This document shows, in pieces, positions 1 to 4,605 of a stretch of DNA of 11,901 bases. Every line of letters starts with the position of its first letter. Position 1 is the first letter of the stretch. The position numbers and the translations under genes are program-made. Source of the stretch: Candidatus Limnocylindrales bacterium (GTDB lineage: Bacteria; Chloroflexota; Limnocylindria; Limnocylindrales; CSP1-4); the NCBI GenBank assembly GCA_030647575.1, contig JAUSJS010000098.1, positions 1-11,901 on the forward strand, read 5' to 3'. The notes under the pieces are model-generated. The model was not told the DNA's origin, searched no databases, and saw nothing but the letters and a program-made list of their open reading frames with translations.

Positions 1-1
1 C

Positions 2-256
2 AGGGGAGCGATCAAGGAGCAGACACGCCAATGCCTGCATAATCTGAAGGCGAGGCTGGAAGCCGCGGGGAGCTCGCTCGACAAGGTCGTTTGGGCTAAC
101 TGGTCGTTGCGCGACCCGGCAGAGTTCGACACGTTCAATGAGGAATGGGTTCACTGGTTTCCAGGCGACGCGCCGATCGGTCAAGGTACCTTGATGCCTC
201 CGCTGCAACGCCGCGCCGGGTTTCGGATCTCGATCGGGGTGATCGCCGAGGCGTAG
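2..256 (+). CDS. RidA/YjgF family protein, 3' part only
   Basis: The reading frame is open from base 2 to the TAG at 254-256 and gives the C-terminal 84 residues of a protein that would normally be about 125-135 residues. The fold pattern fits the Rid family (YjgF/YER057c/UK114): IKEQTRQCLHNLKARLEAAG, then SSLDKVV, RDPAEFDTFNEEW and a final beta strand ISIGVIAEA. Archetypal RidA deaminates reactive enamine/imine intermediates and uses a conserved Arg in a P-A-R motif; here that place reads A-P-I-G-Q, so the Arg appears absent. The protein is therefore more likely one of the non-deaminase Rid subfamilies of unknown activity. The start lies outside the window. The family call is seen in the sequence; the lack of enamine deaminase activity is inferred. 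Confidence 0.85.
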   Translation, partial: RGAIKEQTRQCLHNLKARLEAAGSSLDKVVWANWSLRDPAEFDTFNEEWVHWFPGDAPIGQGTLMPPLQRRAGFRISIGVIAEA

Positions 257-455
257 CCGTCGCCTCCGGGTCCTTGCGCACGTCTGGCACCTTTGGGGTC
301 GCGCCTCTAGCGAACCGAACGTCCACATCAAACTACGGATCCCCGACACATGCTGCCGATCGGGCGCGAGCGGCGGCCGAGCGAGCGCGCTGTGACGGCT
401 TCAAACCTCGTCCAGCATGGTGATTCGAGCGGTGAAGGGCAGCCAGCACCGGGGC

Positions 456-484
456 TCGACAGTTATCCTGCGGTATCTGAATGT
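456..484 (+). promoter_or_regulatory. Candidate promoter of tRNA-Pro
   Basis: TCGACA at 456-461 matches five of six bases of the -35 consensus. It is followed after 17 bases by GAATGT at 479-484, which keeps the key A2 and T6 of a -10 box. The predicted start of transcription is near 491, two bases before the mature tRNA. The -10 is weak, so this is a suggestion based on spacing. The rest of 257-492 shows no gene. Confidence 0.35.
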
Positions 485-492
485 GAAACCGC

Positions 493-569
493 CGGGGAGT
501 AGCGTAGCCTGGTAACGCACGTGCTTTGGGAGCACGAGATCGCGGGTTCGAATCCCGCCTCCCCGACCA
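493..569 (+). tRNA. tRNA-Pro, anticodon UGG
   Basis: A complete cloverleaf can be read by eye. The acceptor stem CGGGGAG (493-499) pairs perfectly with CTCCCCG (559-565), followed by discriminator A566 and an encoded CCA at 567-569. The D-arm contains AGCCTGGTAACGC. The anticodon stem CGTGC/GCACG holds the loop TTTGGGA, giving anticodon TGG. The T-arm is CGCGG-GTTCGAAT-CCCGC type with the invariant TTCGAAT. A first C1-G72 pair is typical of bacterial tRNA-Pro. The gene stands alone, with the cold-shock gene 178 bases downstream and no clear terminator in between. Confidence 0.97.
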
Positions 570-640
570 ACCGGCTTGAGCGTCGACGCAGGCCGCAGCC
601 CCGAACTGCCCGGCCCAGACCTCCTTTCAGCAAGGCGTGT

Positions 641-646
641 TAGGGT
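641..646 (+). promoter_or_regulatory. Candidate -10 of the cold-shock gene
   Basis: TAGGGT fits the minimal TAnnnT pattern and would start transcription near 653. That would give a 5' untranslated leader of about 95 bases, in line with the long leaders known for cspA-type genes. I see no good -35 box at 17 bases upstream, so support is thin. Confidence 0.25.
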
Positions 647-747
647 GGGAGCTTGCCGCGCTGTGCGGCGAAGCGTCGCGTGGTCGTCCTCTTCTCGAAC
701 GGACCGTGCGCTGTGCAATCCCAGTTCGGGGAATGTTGGAGGTCTTC

Positions 748-951
748 ATGGCCACCGGTACTATCAAGAAGGTCGTTTCGGACCGCGGTTTTGGCTTCAT
801 CGCCGCCGAGGATGCGAAGGAATACTTCTTCCATCGCGACGGTCTCGACTCCTCGCTCAACTTCGATCGGCTGATCGGCGGCGAGCGCGTGGAGTTCGAT
901 GTCGAGGCGAGCCCGAAGGGCCCGCGCGCCACCAAGGTGCGCGCCGCCTGA
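748..951 (+). CDS. Cold-shock domain protein (CspA family)
   Basis: This 67-residue protein is a single OB-fold cold-shock domain and is full length for the family. RNP1 is visible as RGFGFI (residues 13-18) and an RNP2-like EYFFHRDGL at 25-33; the start MATGTIKKVVSDRGFGFI is typical. Such proteins bind single-stranded RNA or DNA through the aromatic residues of these motifs and act as RNA chaperones in the cytoplasm. The ATG is fixed by GGAGG at 738-742, five bases upstream; a longer reading frame upstream is not needed. The gene is monocistronic: a strong terminator follows at 959-994. Whether it is cold-induced or constitutive cannot be told from sequence. Confidence 0.95.
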   Translation: MATGTIKKVVSDRGFGFIAAEDAKEYFFHRDGLDSSLNFDRLIGGERVEFDVEASPKGPRATKVRAA

Positions 952-958
952 CCGCATG

Positions 959-994
959 ACGTGGCCCGTCTTCGGACGGGCCACGTTTCGTTTT
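959..994 (+). terminator. Intrinsic terminator of the cold-shock gene
   Basis: A perfect 12-bp stem, ACGTGGCCCGTC (959-970) with GACGGGCCACGT (975-986), closes a TTCG tetraloop and is followed by TTCGTTTT. It begins eight bases after the cold-shock stop codon. Confidence 0.92.
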
Positions 995-1039
995 GACACC
1001 GGCGGCTCGTCGTACGAACCGCCAGCCCGGAGAGCCGCG

Positions 1040-1456
1040 ATGAACGGCAAACCGACCGTCCGCGAGATGCGTCTCGTCGTCACGGCGACCGACTACGCCG
1101 AAGCCGTCCACTTCTACCGCGACATCCTGGGTCTCCCCGAGTTGGCCGACTACTCCTCGCCGGACGGCCAGGTCGTGCTCCTCGACGCGGGCCGAGCAAC
1201 CCTCGAGATCGTCGATCCCGCGCAGGCCGAGCTCATCGATCGAGTCGAGGTCGGTCGGCGTGTCGCGGGGCACATCCGGGTCGCCTTCGAGGTCGCCGAC
1301 TCCACCGCGACCGCTCGCCTCCTCGCCGAGAACGGCGCGACGGTCCTCGCCGACGTCACGCTGACGCCGTGGCAGACCAGCAACGCCCGCCTTGAAGGAC
1401 CAGCGGGACTCCAGCTCACGCTCTTCTCGGACGCCTCGACCGCCCCGCCGGATTGA
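1040..1456 (+). CDS. VOC-fold protein (glyoxalase/bleomycin-resistance/dioxygenase superfamily)
   Basis: The protein has 138 residues, the usual size for a VOC protein with two beta-alpha-beta-beta-beta modules. Module 1 runs from MRLVVTATDYAEAVHFYRDILGL (residues 10-32) to ATLEIVDP; module 2 from GHIRVAFEVAD (77-87) to GLQLTLFS. Superfamily enzymes bind a divalent metal with four side chains, one per strand position. Here two plausible ligands are present (E56 and H78), while the other two positions hold Val and Thr or Gln, so metal binding is doubtful and the substrate unknown. The ATG at 1040 is chosen over the in-frame upstream extension because GGAGAG at 1029-1034 lies five bases before it and the upstream extension runs through the terminator at 959-994. 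It may be a binding protein or a resistance factor. Confidence 0.85.
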   Translation: MNGKPTVREMRLVVTATDYAEAVHFYRDILGLPELADYSSPDGQVVLLDAGRATLEIVDPAQAELIDRVEVGRRVAGHIRVAFEVADSTATARLLAENGATVLADVTLTPWQTSNARLEGPAGLQLTLFSDASTAPPD

Positions 1457-1804
1457 GCGCCAGGTCGGTCTTGGCGGTATCTACGCAGTCCGCGCCGAGA
1501 CACCCTGCGCGGCGGCCGTTCTTCCCAGCAGAACAAAACGGACGGCTCGTCGCGCCCGAGGGTGGCTGATCGGCTAGGTCCGCCCATCCCGCGCCCACCT
1601 GGCCTTGATTTGTGGTCGGTCGGGCCGTCGGGCGGGCGATTCTGACCAGCCGAAGCGCGCTTGATGGCGTCCCCGAGCCTCCGGTGATCGGGATCCGTGC
1701 TGCTTGTCCTCCAGGGAAGAACACACGGCGTCGTCCACAGCCTCATGACCGCATCCCCGCGTCCGGTGGAGATCCGGACCGACGGCGCGAGACACTCGGC
1801 CGTT
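1457..1804. other. Intergenic stretch without a recognisable gene
   Basis: These 348 bases lie between two converging genes, the VOC protein (plus) and the LysE-type exporter (minus). Several open frames exist on both strands, but none shows a family motif, a believable ribosome binding site or a hydrophobic pattern. A small hairpin GTCCGG/CCGGAC (1761-1779) lies downstream of the exporter on the minus strand but has no T-run, so it is at most a weak terminator. GTTCT/AGAAC at 1518-1535 or thereabouts forms another short stem next to AAAA, which I do not regard as a terminator. Confidence 0.5.
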
Positions 1805-2419
1805 TCAGAGCACCGCCGACGCGATCGAGACGAGCGCGAAGACCCCGATCGCGACCCCCGACGCGACGTTGATCCGGCGGATCCAGGCGGAGGTGACCCG
1901 TGTTCGCAATGCCGACACGATCGACGTCATTACGACCCACCAGGCGCCCGACCCCAGGAGTACCCCGACGGTGATGAGCGCCGCCCCCGCGCTGTCGCCA
2001 CCCGTCACGCCAAGCCCGGCGAAGAGCGCCCCGAACGACAGGATCGTCATCGGGTTCGTCAGGGTCAGGCCCAGGATCGAGAGGTAGGCGCCGGCCAGAC
2101 CGCCCCGACGCGATGGCGACGAGGCCGGATCGTGAGGCGTCGCTCGGGCCGTGGTCCAGGCGAGCCAGAGCAGGAAGAGTCCGCCGACGAGCCCAAGGAC
2201 CTGGCGCGCGTCCACCAGCACCTGAGTGATCGCTCCGAGCCCGAACACGGCGATCGCGCCGTACGTCGCGTCGGCGGTCGCGACGCCCAGGCCGGACGCC
2301 AGTCCGACGATCCGGCCTTCCGCCAGCGTCCGGCGGATGACCAACAGGCTGATCGGGCCGACCGCCGCAGCGATGGTGAAGCCGAGGATGAAACCGCGGA
2401 ACGCGAGCGCGGGGTCCAT
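1805..2419 (-). CDS. LysE/RhtB-family amino-acid exporter
   Basis: The 204-residue product has the length and hydrophobic layout of LysE-type exporters, with about five to six membrane spans. The family signature is clear at the N-terminus: FRGFILGFTIAAAVGPISLL (residues 7-26, GPIS being the conserved part), then VIRRTLAEGRIVGLASGLGVATADATYG. A second conserved block is LTLTNPMTILSFGALFAGLG (118-137). These carriers sit in the inner membrane and export amino acids (Lys/Arg, Thr, homoserine, Cys and others) driven by the ion gradient; the substrate cannot be read from sequence. The ATG at 2419 is chosen because AAGGAG lies five bases before it; an in-frame upstream ATG would place the start before the terminator's end and lacks support. 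The gene is preceded by a leader with a short ORF and a terminator, suggesting attenuation control. Confidence 0.9.
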   Translation of the reverse strand: MDPALAFRGFILGFTIAAAVGPISLLVIRRTLAEGRIVGLASGLGVATADATYGAIAVFGLGAITQVLVDARQVLGLVGGLFLLWLAWTTARATPHDPASSPSRRGGLAGAYLSILGLTLTNPMTILSFGALFAGLGVTGGDSAGAALITVGVLLGSGAWWVVMTSIVSALRTRVTSAWIRRINVASGVAIGVFALVSIASAVL

Positions 2420-2424
2420 GAGTG

Positions 2425-2430
2425 CTCCTT
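2425..2430 (-). promoter_or_regulatory. Ribosome binding site of the exporter
   Basis: AAGGAG on the minus strand lies five bases before the ATG at 2419. It decides the start, and it lies just after the U-tract of the upstream terminator, so it is only transcribed when RNA polymerase reads through. Confidence 0.8.
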
Positions 2431-2441
2431 CTGAGGCAATG

Positions 2442-2470
2442 AAAAACGCCCTCGGCACCGTGCCGGGGCG
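2442..2470 (-). terminator. Terminator inside the exporter leader (candidate attenuator)
   Basis: On the minus strand CGCCC-CGGCA (2470-2461) pairs with TGCCG-A-GGGCG (2457-2447), giving 10 base pairs with one bulged A and a CGG loop, followed at once by TTTTT (2446-2442). It ends 22 bases before the exporter ATG and before its ribosome binding site. There is no long gene ending just upstream that it would serve; only the 21-codon leader ORF ends at 2513. It is therefore best read as a conditional terminator of the exporter transcript. Confidence 0.75.
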
Positions 2471-2471
2471 T

Positions 2472-2551
2472 CACTCGCTCGGGATGGCCGGCGCCCGTTC
2501 GGGCGCGTGGCGTCAGATCGAGGAGGCCCGGGTGGGCCCTCGCTGCGAGCG
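2472..2551 (-). promoter_or_regulatory. Structured leader RNA of the exporter (possible three-way junction)
   Basis: On the minus strand CGCTCGC (2551-2545) can pair with GCGAGTG (2478-2472), with one G-U pair. This would enclose two hairpins: CGAG-GGCCC/GGGCC-CTCG at 2542-2519 and the perfect GCGCCCG-AA-CGGGCGC at 2506-2491. The closing helix ends directly before the terminator stem. The first hairpin and the 5' closing strand lie inside the leader ORF, so a translating ribosome would disrupt them. I do not recognise a known riboswitch consensus. The helices were found by eye in GC-rich sequence, where chance pairing is common. Confidence 0.4.
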
Positions 2552-2578
2552 TCGGCTGAACTGATGGATCGCGTGCAT
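2513..2578 (-). CDS. Candidate leader peptide upstream of the exporter (21 residues)
   Basis: ATG at 2578 opens a 21-codon frame ending with TGA at 2513-2515, 94 bases before the exporter start. The peptide starts MHAIHQFSRRSQRG and ends PTRASSI: four Arg, two His and no Lys or Trp. No ribosome binding site is visible, but the predicted transcription start is only a few bases upstream, so it could be translated from a leaderless message. Its position between the promoter and a terminator is that of an attenuation leader peptide. Translation is not proven, and a random 21-codon frame is not rare in such sequence. Confidence 0.35.
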   Translation of the reverse strand: MHAIHQFSRRSQRGPTRASSI

Positions 2579-2587
2579 CTCGGGCGC

Positions 2588-2617
2588 AGGGTGAGGGATA
2601 CGACGGGCGCCTGTCAA
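2588..2617 (-). promoter_or_regulatory. Candidate promoter of the exporter leader
   Basis: TTGACA (2617-2612, minus strand) is a perfect -35 box. Eighteen bases on, CACCCT (2593-2588) keeps A2 and T6 of a -10 box but is otherwise poor. Transcription would begin near 2580, at the leader ORF. The TGA inside TTGACA is also the stop codon of the upstream small membrane protein. Confidence 0.35.
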
Positions 2618-2826
2618 CGCCGGACGGCCGCCTTGAGCAGGCGAGCAACGGGACGTACGAGCAGCACGAGGACCATCACAGCGACGATCTCGAGCCATCC
2701 GTGAGGGAAGCCGCTGCCCGTCTCGAACTGGCCGGTCCGTCGAAGGAATTCGGTCATGTCCACGGGCCGGCCGGCGGCCTTGCTCCGAGATTGGGATCGA
2801 CCCAGGGTGCGCGCCGATCTCGCCAT
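2614..2826 (-). CDS. Small single-span membrane protein, function unknown
   Basis: This 70-residue frame begins at an ATG (2826) with GGAGG nine bases upstream (2840-2836), a better start than the inner ATG at 2757, which has no ribosome binding site. The N-terminal part is Arg/Ser-rich and soluble; residues 44-60 (WLEIVAVMVLVLLV and following) form one membrane helix, followed by a basic tail RPVARLLKAAVRR, so the C-terminus should face the cytoplasm by the positive-inside rule. I do not recognise a family. A TATGCT -10 candidate lies at 2880-2875. The gene is divergent from the luciferase-like gene and is followed by the exporter leader, with which it could be co-transcribed. The start signal and the helix support a real gene; there is no functional evidence. 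Confidence 0.55.
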   Translation of the reverse strand: MARSARTLGRSQSRSKAAGRPVDMTEFLRRTGQFETGSGFPHGWLEIVAVMVLVLLVRPVARLLKAAVRR

Positions 2827-2874
2827 GGTCGCGGCCCTCCGATCCGGGCGCTCGTCACCGGGCCATTTGAGCGA

Positions 2875-2880
2875 AGCATA
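2875..2880 (-). promoter_or_regulatory. Candidate -10 of the small membrane protein gene
   Basis: TATGCT on the minus strand would start transcription near 2868, about 42 bases before the ATG at 2826. No convincing -35 box is seen. Confidence 0.3.
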
Positions 2881-2943
2881 GGCTCCTCCAGTCCTCTAGG
2901 ACCGAAGCGGCAGCGGAGCTGCTCGCCCGCATCGTCTGCCCGG

Positions 2944-2949
2944 TACGCT
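2944..2949 (+). promoter_or_regulatory. Candidate -10 giving a leaderless luciferase-like mRNA
   Basis: TACGCT is followed by six bases and then the ATG at 2956, so transcription would start at or next to the start codon. No Shine-Dalgarno sequence is present before this ATG, which agrees with leaderless translation. No -35 box is recognisable. Confidence 0.4.
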
Positions 2950-2955
2950 TCGACC

Positions 2956-3891
2956 ATGAGCACGAGCTCGGCCAGCGGCCGGCCGCTGAAGGTCGGCATC
3001 CAGCTGCCCGAGGTCGAGCGCGAGGTCCGCTGGCCCGAGCTGCTCGACATGGTCCGAGCGATCGAGGATCTGGGCTTCGACTCCATCTGGCTCGGCGAGC
3101 ACCTGCTCTACCGCTGGCCGGATCGCGAGCCGCGTGGGCCCTGGGAAGCGTGGACCCTGATGGCGGCGATCGCGGCCAGCACCTCGAGGGTCGAGTTCGG
3201 GCCGCTCGTCGCGTGCACCAACTTCCACAATCCGGCCCTGCTGGCCAAACAGGCCATGACGATCGACGAGATCAGCGGCGGGCGCTTCATCCTCGGCCTC
3301 GGGGCCGGCTGGAACGAGACCGAATTCCGCGCCTACGGCTTCCCCTACGACCACCGTGTCGATCGCTTCGAGGAGGCGTTCACGATCATCAGGACCCTCC
3401 TGCGGGAGGGTGCCATCGACTTCGACGGCCGCTGGTACCAGGCCCGCGACTGCGAGCTCCTGCCGCGCGGTCCGCGGCCTGGCGGCCCGCCGCTGATGAT
3501 CGGTTCGAACGGCCCGCGGATGCTCCGCGCCACCGTGCCGTACGTCGACTCGTGGAACAGCTGGTTCGCCGAGACCGGCAACCGCCCGGCGGGTGTGCCC
3601 GCGCTGCGAGATCGCGTCGACGAGGTCTGCCGGGACGTGGGGCGCGATCCGGCCGATGTCGCGCGAACCGTCGCCGTCCTGGTTCGTCTGCCCGGCGGCG
3701 CCGGCCGACTCGAGGGCGACTACGCACAGGATTCGGCCCCGCCGGTCGAGGGCAGCCCGCTCGAGATCGCCGAGATCCTGCGTGGTTTCGCCGGGGAGGG
3801 AATCGGGCAGGTTCAACTCGTCCTCGACCCGATCACGCTCGAATCGATCCGCGCCCTCCAGCCCGTGCTTGCCGATCTGGACCGGACCTGA
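2956..3891 (+). CDS. Luciferase-like (LLM class) flavin- or F420-dependent oxidoreductase
   Basis: The 311-residue protein is of normal length for the bacterial luciferase-like superfamily, a TIM-barrel fold that binds reduced FMN or F420. Visible family blocks are LKVGIQLPEV (residues 11-20), DLGFDSIWLGEHL (38-50), NFHNPALLAKQAMTIDEISG (89-108), GGRFILGLGAGWNETEF (108-124) and, near the C-terminus, GIGQVQLVLDP. The DxxSxGRxxLGxGxGWxxxE type motif is the best marker. Substrate and cofactor choice (F420 or FMN) cannot be settled. The ATG at 2956 is preferred to the long upstream extension, whose translation has no family similarity and crosses the divergent promoter region. An Lrp/AsnC regulator follows 81 bases downstream on the same strand; a functional link is only inferred. 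Confidence 0.92.
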   Translation: MSTSSASGRPLKVGIQLPEVEREVRWPELLDMVRAIEDLGFDSIWLGEHLLYRWPDREPRGPWEAWTLMAAIAASTSRVEFGPLVACTNFHNPALLAKQAMTIDEISGGRFILGLGAGWNETEFRAYGFPYDHRVDRFEEAFTIIRTLLREGAIDFDGRWYQARDCELLPRGPRPGGPPLMIGSNGPRMLRATVPYVDSWNSWFAETGNRPAGVPALRDRVDEVCRDVGRDPADVARTVAVLVRLPGGAGRLEGDYAQDSAPPVEGSPLEIAEILRGFAGEGIGQVQLVLDPITLESIRALQPVLADLDRT

Positions 3892-3942
3892 CCGCCGTGG
3901 CGTTGGCGTGCGAGACGCCTCGGCACGGCCGGAGTCGCGTGC

Positions 3943-3948
3943 TAGCAT
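3943..3948 (+). promoter_or_regulatory. Candidate -10 of the Lrp/AsnC gene
   Basis: TAGCAT, with a partial -35 TCGGCA at 3920-3925 (four of six consensus bases, 17-base spacing). Transcription would start near 3955-3958, at or just before the mini-ORF ATG at 3959. Confidence 0.4.
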
Positions 3949-3972
3949 GCCGTCCGCGATGCGATTGAGGCC

Positions 3973-4479
3973 ATGACCCTGCCGGCGCGCCCTGCCCCGA
4001 GATCGCGATCCGTGCCGGGTCGCGGCGTCGAGGAGGTTTCGGCGCTCGACAAGCGGATCATCGAGCACCTCCAGACGGACGGGCGGCGGCCCTTCACCCA
4101 GATCGCCAGCGACCTCGGTGTTTCCGAGGCGGCCGTTCGGGCTCGGACGAACCGGCTCATCGAGCGCGGAATCCTGCAGGTCGTCGGCGTCACCGATCCA
4201 CTCAAGCTCGGCTTCCACCAGATGGCGATGATCGGGATTCGCTGCGAGAGCAACAAGCTGATCGAGGTCGCCGAGAGCCTGGCCGAGATGCCGGAGGTGG
4301 ACTACGTCGTCATCACCGCGGGTACCTACGACCTTTTGATCGAGACGGTCTGCGAGGACAACGAGGCCCTGCTCGTCTTCCTCGCCGAGCGCCTGCGAAC
4401 GATCGACGGGGTGCGCGAAACCGAAACGTTCGTCTACCTGCGGCTGGTGAAGCAGACCTATCAATACGGCACCCGCTGA
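3973..4479 (+). CDS. Lrp/AsnC family transcriptional regulator
   Basis: The 168-residue protein has the two-domain layout of the family: an N-terminal winged helix-turn-helix, LDKRIIEHLQTDGRRPFTQI and SEAAVRARTNRLIERGIL (residues 25-68), and a C-terminal ligand-binding RAM domain (about 85-160) with the typical GTYDLLIETVCEDNEALLVFL. Such proteins form dimers and octamers and sense amino acids. The HTH begins about 24 residues in, so a start at GTG 4012 is possible; ATG 3973 is chosen because it overlaps the stop of a five-codon ORF (3959-3976) in an ATGA arrangement that allows coupling. No strong ribosome binding site is seen for either. Possible targets are the neighbouring oxidoreductase, PLP enzyme or exporter, but no operator can be assigned. 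Confidence 0.93.
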   Translation: MTLPARPAPRSRSVPGRGVEEVSALDKRIIEHLQTDGRRPFTQIASDLGVSEAAVRARTNRLIERGILQVVGVTDPLKLGFHQMAMIGIRCESNKLIEVAESLAEMPEVDYVVITAGTYDLLIETVCEDNEALLVFLAERLRTIDGVRETETFVYLRLVKQTYQYGTR

Positions 4480-4547
4480 GCGGTCCAAACCGTTGACGGG
4501 TTGCACCGAAGCGGCCTCGCCCGCTCCGATCACAGCGTCTCAGCGGC

Positions 4548-4553
4548 TAAGAT
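4548..4553 (+). promoter_or_regulatory. Candidate -10 of the diguanylate cyclase gene
   Basis: TAAGAT matches four of six bases of the consensus, including A2 and T6. The ATG at 4552 lies inside this box, so if the box is used, translation must begin downstream, at GTG 4606, which has GGGGAG at 4589-4594. Confidence 0.4.
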
Positions 4554-4605
4554 GCACCGAAAGGCGCGCGGACGGCGCCCTCACCCCCGGGGAGCGAAGA
4601 CGAGA

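Noticed and set aside
145..423. Plus-strand 92-codon frame near the window start
   Set aside because: It overlaps the RidA frame and has no motif or ribosome binding site.
2472..2551. A known riboswitch class (lysine, glycine, TPP, SAM, guanidine)
   Set aside because: None of the conserved core sequences of these classes could be found in the leader, so I report only an unnamed structured leader.
1743..2648. Long minus-strand open frame of 301 codons overlapping the exporter
   Set aside because: Its translation is Arg/Pro-rich without motifs, and it is out of frame with the clear LysE-type protein; it is a high-GC shadow.
2896..4533. Minus-strand open frame of 545 codons opposite the luciferase-like and Lrp genes
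   Set aside because: No family motif; it is antisense to two genes with strong family signatures, as expected from codon bias in high-GC DNA.
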